Of a stretch of 64,000 nucleotides of DNA, positions 7,585 through 16,203 are shown in pieces. How positions within the stretch are numbered: the stretch's first letter is position 1; each line of letters opens with the position of its first letter. Source of the DNA: Microbacterium mitrae (lineage in GTDB: Bacteria; Actinomycetota; Actinomycetes; Actinomycetales; Microbacteriaceae); the NCBI RefSeq assembly GCF_008017445.1, contig NZ_VRSW01000003.1, positions 170,279-234,278 on the forward strand. Reading direction: 5' to 3'. The position numbers and the translations under genes are program-made. Below the pieces are notes generated by a model. That model saw only the letters and a list, made by a program, of their open reading frames with translations. It was not told the origin of the DNA and searched no databases.

Positions 7585-9313
7585 TCGTGATTCCCTGCGA
7601 ACGTTCGATGTTTTTGCGTAGTATTTCCCGGATGTCCTCCTCGGCTGAGGACAGGAACCCGGCTGGCCACTCGTCGAGATCACCAAATTCGGTGAGGCCG
7701 AGTTTGCGAGCGATGGCACCATGCGCCGACGGCTCAACGAAAGTGATGTCAACCGCATGAGGCCTCAGAATGCCCTCCGCCGCGCGCCTTCGGATCCGCG
7801 TGATGAAGGCTTCGCTGTGTGTCTCCACGATGAGTGAAACATCAGGGCGAGCTCGGAGCAGGAAATCGGCGAGGCGCGCCTGCACCGCCGGATGAAGATG
7901 AAGCTCTGGCTGCTCAACAATAAAGACTGATGCATGTGGAGACCTCAAGAGGCCGACCAGAAGCGGAAGAGCTTGGCTTACGCCAACACCAACTGACGTG
8001 AGGTCCCGTGTCTGGCCGTTGATCTGAAGGTCGAAACCGACGCCAAGCTTTCCTTGTGGTCTTGCAACCACATCGTCGCCTATCTCAAGGTGAGCCAGCC
8101 ACTGGTTGACTGCAACAGACAACGGCGCGATTCGCGGTTCACCCGCTGGGGTTTGATAATTGACGAGCGACGAGTCGCCGCGGGACAAGACGGCGGCACT
8201 GAATTCGCCTCGCGTCCCCACTGGCAGCCCTCGCGCAAGTTCATTCCAATGATTCCAGACAACCCGCGGCTCATCGCGCAGCGGCCCGAGGTACTGCACT
8301 CGCCTTGAGAGCTCGTCGAGTGCGTCGCTGAGCATTGTCAGCGCGACGTAGCTGTCGCCCATCGCCTCCTCAAGTTGGCCTTCGAGTACACCCTCCTGCA
8401 TCCTGTAGCCCCACCTTGAACCCTTGACGGTCAGGAAGGCCCAGGGGGAACGAGACCGATACTCGGCAGCAACGTCGAGAACTCTTTCCTGGTCCTCGTC
8501 CTTCAGCTCGTGCCATGCTCTTTTCAGGCCCATCGGAGTCACCGCACGCGAGCGAAGGATCTCGTGAATCGGAATGTTCTCCAGTTGCTCGCTCTGAGCG
8601 GCCTCCGAGAGCACACGCAAGAATTCTCGGACTACGGACGGTGTGAATGCAGGCGAACCATCCAGTCGGTGGAGTGATGCGTCCTCCTCCGCGAGCCACC
8701 CCGCGAGGGACTTCCGATAGCGGGTCCGAACATCTTCGGGATTGAGTAGCTGAACCACAACGACAGGGCGGAGGCCCTGCATTGCGACGTAAGTGCGGAG
8801 CTGTCGGCTCCCGTCTCCTAGTAGCGACTTGACATGCAGCACGTCCCTTTCGCCGAGCTGGCGGGTCGCTTGGAGTGCCAGTTCCACGTCGCTTCCGCGA
8901 GAGTTTTGACGCGCAAGAACGAGCGGTAGGCCCTCGAAATCTGGTCCGTCGATGGTTACCTTTCGAGCGCGAAGTGTGGCGTGATCCTCCGCAGCGACCA
9001 ACTCATATGACGCGACCCGAACGACTGGACTACCCCCGCGTGCCGTGTATCCGCTCTCCAGACTCAGCTGGATTCCTATGCTCTTGCTCTGGGCGCCTTC
9101 TCGAACCAGATCCTCAGCATCGCCGAGGCGGACGAGAGGACCGTTCAGCACGATGGGACCATCGTCGTACAGGCTTTGGGCGGCCAATAGTAAGGACTGG
9201 ATTGTCGAAGACTTGCCGCTACTGTTTACGCCTGTCATGACGGTGGCGTGACCGGGACTGATGTCGAGGTCAGCCCTTGCTATGCCTTTAAAATCTGTGA
9301 TTTGCCAGCGCAC
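7577..9313 (-). CDS. AAA ATPase, SMC/OLD-like with DUF3696-type C-terminus
   Basis: A 578-residue ATPase. Walker A is GVNSSGKSS near residue 30, after an N-terminal strand FKGIARADLDI. A long middle region follows, then TSVGVGVSQALPLL (signature-like), Walker B FIVEQPELHLHP near residue 475, and the switch ETHSE. The end, EFGDLDEWPAGF, is the hallmark of DUF3696-type ATPases. Such proteins act with a nuclease or other effector in several defence systems; no classified system was matched here. There is no TOPRIM domain, so it is not a plain OLD nuclease. It is the first gene of a two-gene operon with 6616–7584, inside the tRNA-Phe island. Confidence 0.82.
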   Translation of the reverse strand: MRWQITDFKGIARADLDISPGHATVMTGVNSSGKSSTIQSLLLAAQSLYDDGPIVLNGPLVRLGDAEDLVREGAQSKSIGIQLSLESGYTARGGSPVVRVASYELVAAEDHATLRARKVTIDGPDFEGLPLVLARQNSRGSDVELALQATRQLGERDVLHVKSLLGDGSRQLRTYVAMQGLRPVVVVQLLNPEDVRTRYRKSLAGWLAEEDASLHRLDGSPAFTPSVVREFLRVLSEAAQSEQLENIPIHEILRSRAVTPMGLKRAWHELKDEDQERVLDVAAEYRSRSPWAFLTVKGSRWGYRMQEGVLEGQLEEAMGDSYVALTMLSDALDELSRRVQYLGPLRDEPRVVWNHWNELARGLPVGTRGEFSAAVLSRGDSSLVNYQTPAGEPRIAPLSVAVNQWLAHLEIGDDVVARPQGKLGVGFDLQINGQTRDLTSVGVGVSQALPLLVGLLRSPHASVFIVEQPELHLHPAVQARLADFLLRARPDVSLIVETHSEAFITRIRRRAAEGILRPHAVDITFVEPSAHGAIARKLGLTEFGDLDEWPAGFLSSAEEDIREILRKNIERSQGITNA

Positions 9314-9554
9314 CTTTGAGCCTTTCGCTAACTGCGGAGATCGGATGTGGAGGGGCTGCCGATCCGAGGTGCGCGTGGACCGCTGCTGAGTGAGGGCCGC
9401 ACGCGCCGCAGGGTTGGTGGCTCCGACGGTGCCCAGTCCGGCCCGGGGCCGGTCTGGAATGAGTATAGAAAGTCCTCACAGCTCTGGTCCTGCTGACCGC
9501 GCTGTGGCGGGTTCGAATGGGGGATCGAGCCGCATGCGGAATCAGAAATCGGCG

Positions 9555-9971
9555 TCAGTTTCCAGGCAGACGTCGATTAGGCTCACAGGTGGCGATGGAA
9601 GAACGGATATGAGTGTTGGCTTCGTTGATGCTCCGCTGATCGTGTCGCGAACGGCGATATCCGTCCGGTCGGTACCCCGCCGCAGGAGGCCCTGTCGCGA
9701 GGTCCCCTGCGCCTTCGCGATCCGCATGACGTTTGGTCGCGCCTGGTGATGCGTAGGCGGAGGTCAGTGAGCGCAAGTCCTTGGACAGTTCGTTGATTCG
9801 ATTGGTTAACTCGATTGACTTCGCGAGAGCTGGCTCGATGTCCCCTGCGGTCGGGGAGAACGGGACGGCGCGTAGCTCCGCGCTTGCGTCGTCGATCTGC
9901 GTTTCGACGAGACGAATGAGGAGGAGTCGTGCGGGAACGACCCCCCGCTCGGCCAGCCTCGTATTGGTCAT
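9555..9971 (-). CDS. Hypothetical protein, possible coiled coil
   Basis: From ATG 9971 the frame encodes 138 residues. The first ~75 look protein-like and helical (RLLLIRLVETQIDDASAELRAV, then ALAKSIELTNRINELSKDL). The remainder is Arg-rich and low in structure, so the natural gene may end earlier or carry a frameshift near 9775. It was not recognised. It stands alone upstream of the ATPase operon on the same strand, separated from it by about 240 bp in which nothing was identified. Confidence 0.35.
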   Translation of the reverse strand: MTNTRLAERGVVPARLLLIRLVETQIDDASAELRAVPFSPTAGDIEPALAKSIELTNRINELSKDLRSLTSAYASPGATKRHADREGAGDLATGPPAAGYRPDGYRRSRHDQRSINEANTHIRSSIATCEPNRRLPGN

Positions 9972-10272
9972 GAACAAGATTCTACGCCTCTTCACGTCTG
10001 TGATCGATGGGACCGGTTGGCTCTCGTTGGTCGCAGCACGCTTGCGCCGCCCGAGCACCCAAATTGCCCGGTGCACGCGTTGCTGGATCTCACGGAATCG
10101 ATATTGGCAACATTTTTGCGGTGCTCACGCAATTATGACTTGATGCAGTTGGTCAAAAGGTGATGCGTCGTTACCTCGACTCGTCGGGGCTATCTAGTTC
10201 CAGAGGCGACGAATGGAGGCAGAGATCATGCTCGTGGCCTGGCAGGCGCAGTGTCGGCCAGGAAGGGGGAGT

Positions 10273-10594
10273 GGTGAGCCGTGATGAAGAGCTGGACGAG
10301 ATCGTTCTCGCCAGGTTCGAGGAAGATTCGCAATTGACGCGACGTGAGGCGGCCGCACGGTGTCGTGCGCCGGTGCGGGTATTCGCCTCGCTGATGTGGC
10401 AGGCGCGTGTGTCGTTTCCGGACGCGCGTAGGAAGCCCATTCTTTGGGGTTTCCAGCATCGATCCGTTCCTGGGCGATGGTTGCGCTCATGCCTTCGGTT
10501 AATTGGTAGTGTAAGGCGCGAAGGCAGCTGCGGGAGGCATCTGCTGAGGCGTCGCGTTCCGTTTCGACTCGTCTTGTTCGCTCAACGGCGGTGA
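10273..10594 (+). CDS. Questionable small ORF next to tRNA-Phe
   Basis: A GTG at 10273 preceded by AGGAAGGGGGAG opens 106 residues (VSRDEELDEIVLARFEEDS...). The first ~50 residues are plausible: acidic helix, then LTRREAAARCRAP, reminiscent of a small DNA-binding motif. The tail is Arg/Trp/Leu-rich and unconvincing. It sits where an excisionase or integrase gene might be expected, but no such similarity is visible. The surrounding 9972–10613 holds nothing else I can support. Confidence 0.25.
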
Positions 10595-10613
10595 ATCCAA
10601 CCGGAGCCGACGC

Positions 10614-10723
10614 AAAGCAAAACCCCCGCCATGTAGAAGCTAGGCGAGGGTTTCTGGGATCACTGTAATGATGATCCTTGTGGCTCCGACCGGCATCGAT
10701 CCGGTGACCTTTCGATTTTCAGT
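10614..10723. repeat. Attachment-site copy C (overlaps the intact tRNA-Phe)
   Basis: The parental copy of the 110-bp repeat. Its right 43 nt are the 3' part of the functional tRNA-Phe, and its left part is the downstream hairpin AAACCCCCGCC...GGCGAGGGTTT that should terminate the tRNA transcript. Copies A and B stop matching at the anticodon loop, which places the likely crossover in or beside that loop. Confidence 0.85.
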
Positions 10724-10753
10724 CGAACGCTCTACCAACTGAGCTACAGAGCC
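10681..10753 (-). tRNA. tRNA-Phe (GAA)
   Basis: The minus strand folds into a complete 73-nt cloverleaf. The acceptor GGCTCTG pairs with CGGAGCC, the D-arm is GCTCAGTTGGTAGAGC, the anticodon loop CTGAAAA holds GAA, and the discriminator base is A. CCA is not encoded. It is the integration target of the island to its left. Confidence 0.97.
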
Positions 10754-10821
10754 TCACGGCACAAGTGTCGTGATCTGATATGCGAAAGGCCCTCTCGAAG
10801 AAAGGGCCCGTCGCTCCAGAG

Positions 10822-10895
10822 CGACCCTGACGGGACTTGAACCCGCGACCTCCGCCGTGACAGGGCGGCACGCTAACCAACTGCGCTACAGGGCC
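10822..10895 (-). tRNA. tRNA-Asp (GTC)
   Basis: A 74-nt minus-strand cloverleaf. GGCCCTG pairs with CAGGGTC, the anticodon loop CTGTCAC holds GTC, and the T-arm GGGTTCAAGTCC is canonical. It lies between tRNA-Phe and tRNA-Glu in the same orientation, probably as one transcript. Confidence 0.97.
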
Positions 10896-10916
10896 ATGAG
10901 ATATTCAGTTGTATTG

Positions 10917-10989
10917 TGACCCCAACGGGATTCGAACCCGTGCTACTGCCGTGAAAGGGCAGCGTCCTAGGCCACTAAACGATGGGGCC
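10917..10989 (-). tRNA. tRNA-Glu (TTC)
   Basis: A 73-nt minus-strand cloverleaf. GGCCCCA pairs with TGGGGTC (one G-T), the anticodon loop CTTTCAC holds TTC, and the T-arm is GGGTTCGAATCCC. It is the first gene of the Glu–Asp–Phe tRNA set in transcription order. Confidence 0.97.
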
Positions 10990-11278
10990 GGAGTGGCAGG
11001 CTACCGAGGTAGTTGCTCCTTGCCGACACCCAAGCATAAGGGGATTTTCGCCGCAAAACCAATTCGAGCGTGAATCTCGCGCGTGGCGCGCGTGCCGGAA
11101 CCATAAAAAAGCCGGATCAACAAAAGAAAAATTCTCGACGCAAAGATTCGCCACCGCGAGCGAAACCACCCCTTCAGCCCAAATCCCCGCGCGCACGAAT
11201 GTCGCGCACCCCCGTTACAAATGTGACTGATGTTGTTAGTGTGGTTTGGTGACTGGCCCGCAGTCGAGGGAGTTTCTT

Positions 11279-12673
11279 GTGCCGACGACACATACTGCAG
11301 ACGAAACAAGCGAAAGCGGAACCAAGAAGATCCGTGGTTCCCGCCGCATGAGCGTCGCCGCTCGTCGAGCCCTCATGTCGACCCTCGCGGTCGCCGGGCT
11401 CCTCATGACCGGTCTCTCCGGTTTCGCGGCCCCGCCTGCAGACGCCGCCGCCGGCTACCCCTCGTGGGAAGACGTGCAGAACGCGAAGAACAACGAAGCG
11501 CTCAAGCAGACCGAAATCGCCAACATTCAGGGCCTGATCTCGGGGCTGCAGACCGAAGTTGAGGTGACTCAGGCTGCATCCATCGCCGCCGGTGACGCCT
11601 ATTACAACGCGCAACAGCAGTTCCTGATGCAGGAATACCGCGCCACCGAGCTGCAGACGCAGGCCGACGCCGAAGCCGCGAACGCCAGCGACGCCGAGAC
11701 CAAGGTTGGTCAGGTTGCATCCCAGCTCTACCGCAGTGGTGGCGACGACACCGCACTCAAGCTTCTCTTCTCCGATGACAGCGCCGACGCCGACCAGCTG
11801 CTCAACCAGCTCGGCCAGATGGACAAGCTGATGGAGCGCAACCAGACCGTCTACGATGACGCCGTCTTGGCCACGAACTCCGCACAGTCCCTCAGCGACC
11901 AGGCGCAGGTTGCGCGTGACGAGCGCGACCGACTCAAGAAGATCGCCGAAGACGCTTGGCTGACGGCTCAGGCAGCAGCCCAGGCGGCGGCCGACGCTCT
12001 CGCCGCCCAGCAGACCAACCTGATGACGCTCGAAGCACAGCTGCTCGCTCTGCAAGACGAGACCACCAACGTCACAACGCAATACGAGGCCGGCGTTGAA
12101 GCCGAGCGTCAGCGGCTGGCCGCCGAAGAGGCTGCCCGCATCGCGGCCGCCGAAGAAGCCCGCCGCCGTGCCGAAGAAGAGGCAGCGAAGAACCCGCCCG
12201 TGACCACCCCGCAGCCGCCGTCGGCTGGCGGTGGCGGCGGATCATCAGGCGGAACCGGTGGCTGGGTACGCCCCAGCTACGGCGAGCGCACCTCCGGTTA
12301 CGGCCCGCGCTACTCGCAGTGCGGCCCGAACTACTGCATGTCGAGCTTCCACCAGGGCGTTGACCTCGCTTCGGGTTGTGGCTCAGGAATCTACGCCGCG
12401 CAATCCGGAACCGTCACCTACTCCGGCTACAACGGCGGCTACGGAAACTACGTTCGCATCGACCACGGCGGCGGCATCAGCACCGGGTACGCCCACATTC
12501 AGTCCGGCGGACTCCTCGTCAGCTACGGCCAATGGGTGAACGCCGGAGACCTGATCGCTCTCGAGGGCAACACCGGCAACTCCTTCGGCTGCCACGTGCA
12601 CTTCGAGGTCTACAACTGGGGTAGCACCATCAACCCCATCGACTTCATGGCCGGCCGCGGCATCTGGGTCTAA
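11279..12673 (+). CDS. Secreted M23-family peptidoglycan endopeptidase with coiled coil
   Basis: A 464-residue exported peptidase. The chosen start is GTG 11279, 7 nt after GAGGGAG; an upstream in-frame TTG has no ribosome site. A signal peptide follows a basic stretch (SRRMSVAARRALMSTLAVAGLL...) with likely cleavage near PADAAAG. Residues about 60–300 form a long Ala/Gln/Glu-rich coiled coil, then a Gly-rich linker. The C-terminal LytM/M23 domain has its zinc motifs: HQGVD and HVHFE. The layout resembles cell-wall hydrolases that act with FtsEX in division or RipA-like separation. It is the first backbone gene after the tRNA set and is monocistronic, with a bidirectional terminator behind it. 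Confidence 0.92.
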   Translation: MPTTHTADETSESGTKKIRGSRRMSVAARRALMSTLAVAGLLMTGLSGFAAPPADAAAGYPSWEDVQNAKNNEALKQTEIANIQGLISGLQTEVEVTQAASIAAGDAYYNAQQQFLMQEYRATELQTQADAEAANASDAETKVGQVASQLYRSGGDDTALKLLFSDDSADADQLLNQLGQMDKLMERNQTVYDDAVLATNSAQSLSDQAQVARDERDRLKKIAEDAWLTAQAAAQAAADALAAQQTNLMTLEAQLLALQDETTNVTTQYEAGVEAERQRLAAEEAARIAAAEEARRRAEEEAAKNPPVTTPQPPSAGGGGGSSGGTGGWVRPSYGERTSGYGPRYSQCGPNYCMSSFHQGVDLASGCGSGIYAAQSGTVTYSGYNGGYGNYVRIDHGGGISTGYAHIQSGGLLVSYGQWVNAGDLIALEGNTGNSFGCHVHFEVYNWGSTINPIDFMAGRGIWV

Positions 12674-12738
12674 ACCCGCACCACTCCTGGTCCCGCACCA
12701 CTCCTGGTTCCGCTCATCAAGCGAGCAGAACGAAACGC

Positions 12739-12768
12739 AGAACGGCCGCCCCGAAGGACGGCCGTTCT
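12739..12768. terminator. Bidirectional terminator between the M23 peptidase and ppa
   Basis: AGAACGGCCG pairs with CGGCCGTTCT across a 10-nt loop, in the gap between two convergent genes. The stem is short but perfect and GC-rich. Confidence 0.8.
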
Positions 12769-12779
12769 GACGAAAAGAC

Positions 12780-13313
12780 TTAGAGAGTCGAGGGAGCCTC
12801 GCCCGAACCCTGGGTCTTGGTCTGACCCTCGTGCTCGTCGAAGCGCTCGTAGGCTTCCTTCACCAGGCGCTCAGCCTCGGCGGCGTCTGCCCAGTCGTCA
12901 ACCTTGACCCACTTGTTGGGCTCAAGGTCTTTGTAGTGCTCGAAGAAGTGCGAAATCTCCTTCTTCGTGTACTCAGGAATGTCGCCCACGTCCTGAATGT
13001 GGTCCCAACGCGGGTCGCCGGCCAGCACAGCAACAACCTTGTCGTCGCCGCCAGCCTCGTCGCTCATCTTGAGCACGCCGACGGGGCGAACCGAGGCCAT
13101 AACACCCGGGAACAACTGCTGGTCAAGCAGCAGCATGACGTCGAGCGGGTCGCCGTCTTCACCGAGGGTGTTCTCAAAGAAGCCGTAGTCGGTGGGGTAA
13201 CCGAAGACCGTGTACAAAACGCGGTCCAGGAATACGCGACCGGTTCCGTGGTCAACCTCGTACTTCACGCGGCTGCCGCGCGGAATCTCAATAACGGCGT
13301 CGTACGCGCCCAT
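12780..13313 (-). CDS. ppa: Inorganic pyrophosphatase, family I
   Basis: A 177-residue soluble enzyme hydrolysing PPi to drive biosynthetic reactions. The family I motif set is clear: [15 protein letters not shown] near the N-terminus, the YPTDYGFF segment, the signature [12 protein letters not shown] with its metal-binding Asp residues, and [22 protein letters not shown] toward the C-terminus. The length is normal. The ATG at 13313 follows GAGGAG. It stands alone, divergent from tilS. Confidence 0.97.
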   Translation of the reverse strand: MGAYDAVIEIPRGSRVKYEVDHGTGRVFLDRVLYTVFGYPTDYGFFENTLGEDGDPLDVMLLLDQQLFPGVMASVRPVGVLKMSDEAGGDDKVVAVLAGDPRWDHIQDVGDIPEYTKKEISHFFEHYKDLEPNKWVKVDDWADAAEAERLVKEAYERFDEHEGQTKTQGSGEAPSTL

Positions 13314-13467
13314 GCGTTTCTCCTCAAAGAAATTTGGAAGGGATCACATAAGACTACTCGCCCGCACCCGGCATTCCCCACCGCCGAAAGTGCGGATCGG
13401 CTGGGCAAAGCGCCGATGACGAGCGGAACCATCGGGCAGCATCCTGCGGGGCGAGTACCGTTGAGGG

Positions 13468-14445
13468 GTGCCTTCGTTGAGTCCTGCTGTCGCTGAAGTT
13501 CGTCGCGCCGTGCGCGTGGTTCTGGCCGAGCGTGCGGGGGAGCGGGTGATCGTTGCCCTCTCGGGTGGCGCCGACTCCTTGGCCCTGACGGCCGCGGCAG
13601 CCCACGAAGCGACCGCCGCCAACGTCGCGGTCACGGCGGTCATCGTCGACCACGGCTTGCAAGATGGATCGGCAGGCATTGCCGGGCAGGCAGCAACCCA
13701 GGCGCGCGCGCTGGGCGTTGACGCGATTGTGGTTGCCGCCGACGTCGAACGGAACCATGCAGATGGCCCAGAAGCCGCAGCGCGCGAGGCGCGGTACGCG
13801 GCATTGGAGCGTGTGGCGGCCGAGGTCGGCGCGAGCGCCATTCTGCTGGGGCACACGCGCGACGACCAAGCCGAAACCGTTCTTCTCGGCCTTGCCCGTG
13901 GTTCCGGCGCCGCCAGCCTCATGGGTATGGCGCCCGTTATGGGGCTGCGGGTGCGCCCCATGCTTGATGTTTCACGCGAAACGACGCGCGCGGCGTGCGC
14001 TGCCGAGGGCCTTGCGCCGTGGCATGACCCGCACAATACCGACCCGAGCTTCGCGCGGGTGCGGGTGCGCACAACGGTATTGCCGGTGCTGGAGGCGGAG
14101 CTTGGCCCAGGCATTGCCGAAGCCCTCGCCCGCACGGCTGAGCAGCTTCGCGAAGACCACGACGCCTTTCAATCGATGATTGACGAGACCATCGAAGACA
14201 TCGTGGAACCAGCCGAGGCGGGCATCGCGATCTCCGTTCCGGCGCTGGCCGCGAACCCCGCGGCGCTGCGCAACCGCATCATCCGCTACGTCGTTTCGAG
14301 CGAGTTTCATGTGAGCCTGACCCGCAGTCAGACCCTTGAGGTGGCGCGCCTCGTGACCGATTGGCGCGGCCAAGGCCCCATCGACCTTCCCGCCTGCACC
14401 GCTCGCCGCGAAGCCGGCAAGGTCATCATCGCCGCCCGCCCTTAG
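13468..14445 (+). CDS. tilS: tRNA(Ile)-lysidine synthase
   Basis: TilS converts C34 of the CAU-anticodon tRNA-Ile to lysidine, so that it reads AUA. The N-terminal PP-loop motif SGGADS is at about residue 33 and a second family motif, LGHTRDDQAETVLLGL, near residue 130. The protein has 325 residues, consistent with the shorter actinobacterial form. The start is GTG 13468 after GAGGGGT. In actinobacteria tilS commonly precedes hpt and ftsH. Here the order is kept, but a DUF937 gene lies between tilS and hpt on the other strand. Confidence 0.93.
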   Translation: MPSLSPAVAEVRRAVRVVLAERAGERVIVALSGGADSLALTAAAAHEATAANVAVTAVIVDHGLQDGSAGIAGQAATQARALGVDAIVVAADVERNHADGPEAAAREARYAALERVAAEVGASAILLGHTRDDQAETVLLGLARGSGAASLMGMAPVMGLRVRPMLDVSRETTRAACAAEGLAPWHDPHNTDPSFARVRVRTTVLPVLEAELGPGIAEALARTAEQLREDHDAFQSMIDETIEDIVEPAEAGIAISVPALAANPAALRNRIIRYVVSSEFHVSLTRSQTLEVARLVTDWRGQGPIDLPACTARREAGKVIIAARP

Positions 14446-14579
14446 TCGCTCAAATCGGCTGACCCTGTTTGCCTCCGCGACGCCGGGCTTCGGCGGTGAC
14501 TCTCACCGAGGTTCCGCCCTGCTCCGGTGGTTCCGCCGTCCGACTTCGGTGGTTCCGCCCGTCCCTCCACCCTTGGCGC

Positions 14580-14663
14580 GACGTTATGCATCAACGGGTG
14601 TGGCTGGAGTTGCCCAAAGTGGTGAATGTCAACGATTTGACCGAATTGCCGATGCATAATGCC
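14580..14663. repeat. Intergenic inverted-repeat element, ATGCATC type, copy 1
   Basis: The left arm GACGTTATGCATCAAC and right arm GATGCATAATG enclose about 55 bp. Read in the opposite direction, the whole element is homologous to the element at 16204–16287, interior included (shared TGTGGC, then AGTG and TGTC.ACGAT blocks). So it is a mobile or amplified repeat and not a chance palindrome. The rest of 14446–14814 holds a cluster of CGGAACC/GGTTCCG motifs and a terminator, with no gene. Confidence 0.7.
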
Positions 14664-14762
14664 TAGAACCTCGGAACCCCGGAACGCCGGAACCCGGAAC
14701 CACGGCCTCCGGAACCACGGAACAGCGGAGCACCAGAATCACCAAGCCCCAGAACCAAAAAA

Positions 14763-14786
14763 GGTGGCGCCCCGAGGGGCGCCACC
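14763..14786. terminator. Bidirectional terminator between tilS and the DUF937 gene
   Basis: The perfect stem GGTGGCGCCCC/GGGGCGCCACC has a 2-nt loop. It lies between convergent genes, 29 bp from the stop of the DUF937 gene and preceded by an A-rich run. Confidence 0.85.
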
Positions 14787-14814
14787 TGAAATCTAGGCCG
14801 AGGAGCCGAGAAAC

Positions 14815-15405
14815 TTACTTCTTGCCGCCGAAGAGGCCGCCGAGCAGGTCGGTGATTCCGCCGAGCGGGCCGCCGTCCTTTTTGCCGTCGTCGTTGCCGC
14901 CGCCGAGCACGCCGCTCAGCAGGTCGCCAATGCCACCGGTGGCTGCATCTCCGCCGCTCAGCAGGCCACCGATGACGTCGGTGATTCCGCCGCCGCCCTG
15001 AGCCTGGCCAGACGACTGACCCTGGTTCTTGGAGAGCATGCCCATGATGATCGGCGCGAGCATCGGCAGGAGCTTGCCGAAATCAATGCCGGCCGTCTTG
15101 GGGCTGTCGGTGAGCTCCTTTTCGACCGTCTTGGTCTTGTCGCCGAAGATGTGGTTGAGAATCTTGCCGCCGTCAACCGCGTCGACCGACTTGACGTCAA
15201 CGGTGTCGCCCTGGCCGCTGTGCTTGCTCAGCGCCTTTTCAATCGCCGATGCGCCCTCTTCGGTTTGAGCGTTCTTTGCCAGGCCGCCGAGAATCGTCGC
15301 CGATCCTTCTTCTACAGCCTGCGACGCCACCGACGGGTCAACGCCCAGTTGCGTGGCAATGTCATCAATCGGAAGCATCTTCAAAATGTCGCTCAGGCCC
15401 GCCAT
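14815..15405 (-). CDS. DUF937 family protein
   Basis: A 196-residue protein starting at ATG 15405, 5 nt after AAAGGGGA. The N-terminal ~140 residues are a helical DUF937 domain (MLPIDDIATQLGVDPSVASQAVEEG..., then LLPMLAPIIMGMLSKN). The C-terminal ~55 residues are a Gly-rich tail with repeated GGLLSGG, GDLLSGVLGGG and DLLGGLFGG units. It has no signal peptide. Function is unknown; YidB-like relatives are abundant in bacteria. It is convergent with tilS and divergent from hpt. Confidence 0.88.
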   Translation of the reverse strand: MAGLSDILKMLPIDDIATQLGVDPSVASQAVEEGSATILGGLAKNAQTEEGASAIEKALSKHSGQGDTVDVKSVDAVDGGKILNHIFGDKTKTVEKELTDSPKTAGIDFGKLLPMLAPIIMGMLSKNQGQSSGQAQGGGGITDVIGGLLSGGDAATGGIGDLLSGVLGGGNDDGKKDGGPLGGITDLLGGLFGGKK

Positions 15406-15576
15406 GGGGTCCCCTTTCGTTGCAGAAATGCGCTGTCGACGCATGAGATTCATCGATAACGTATCGCCACTGTGACGCACGCGACGGCGCCGCACAAGGC
15501 CGTGCACAGATTCCTGCGCAAATGCGCGTGGCGTGATCGCCTCGGCGCACCCGCCGGAGGTGCCTAGAATTGTTCC

Positions 15577-16128
15577 ATGCGTGCGGCAGATATTGCAGAT
15601 GACCTGACCACCGTCCTCGTGACCGAAGAGCAGATTCATGCTCGCCTGGCTGAACTCGGCCAGCAGGTTACCGAGGATTATGACGGCAAGGAGCTCGTGC
15701 TCGTTGGCGTGCTCAAGGGTGCGGTCATGGTGATGGCTGACTTCATGCGCGCGCTGCCCAAGCACGTCACGATGGACTGGATGGCCGTGTCGTCCTACGG
15801 CGCCAGCACGAAGTCCAGCGGTGTCGTGCAGATTCGTAAAGACCTCGACATCGACCTCGCCGACAAGCACGTGCTCATCGTCGAAGACATCATTGACTCG
15901 GGTCTCACCCTCGCCTGGTTGCTGGAGAACTTCGAGTCGCGCGGCGCCGCCTCCATCGAGGTGCTCGCCCTGCTTCGCAAGCCCGACGCGATGAAGGTTG
16001 AGATCAACAGCCGCTACGTCGGCTTCGATATTCCGAGCGACTTTGTGGTCGGCTACGGCCTCGACTACGACGAGCGCTACCGCAACCTGCGCGACGTCGC
16101 CGTGCTCGCACCGCACGTCTACAGCTAG
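15577..16128 (+). CDS. hpt: Hypoxanthine phosphoribosyltransferase
   Basis: A purine salvage enzyme converting hypoxanthine or guanine plus PRPP to IMP or GMP. It has 183 residues, normal length. The PRPP-binding motif VLIVEDIIDSGLTLAWL is near residue 95. Other family blocks are VLVGVLKGAVMVMADFMRAL near residue 45 and FVVGYGLDYDERYRNL near the end. Its place upstream of ftsH is the usual actinobacterial order. The start ATG 15577 gives the family's normal N-terminus. Confidence 0.96.
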   Translation: MRAADIADDLTTVLVTEEQIHARLAELGQQVTEDYDGKELVLVGVLKGAVMVMADFMRALPKHVTMDWMAVSSYGASTKSSGVVQIRKDLDIDLADKHVLIVEDIIDSGLTLAWLLENFESRGAASIEVLALLRKPDAMKVEINSRYVGFDIPSDFVVGYGLDYDERYRNLRDVAVLAPHVYS

Positions 16129-16203
16129 CCGCACCGCGGTTCCGCCCGCCTGCCGCGACTGCGGAGGCGCCGGTCATTTCTGCCTGAGTTGCGGCCGCTG
16201 CCC

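Noticed and set aside
11246-11278. Upstream TTG start for the M23 peptidase
   Set aside because: No ribosome site, whereas GTG 11279 has GAGGGAG at good spacing.
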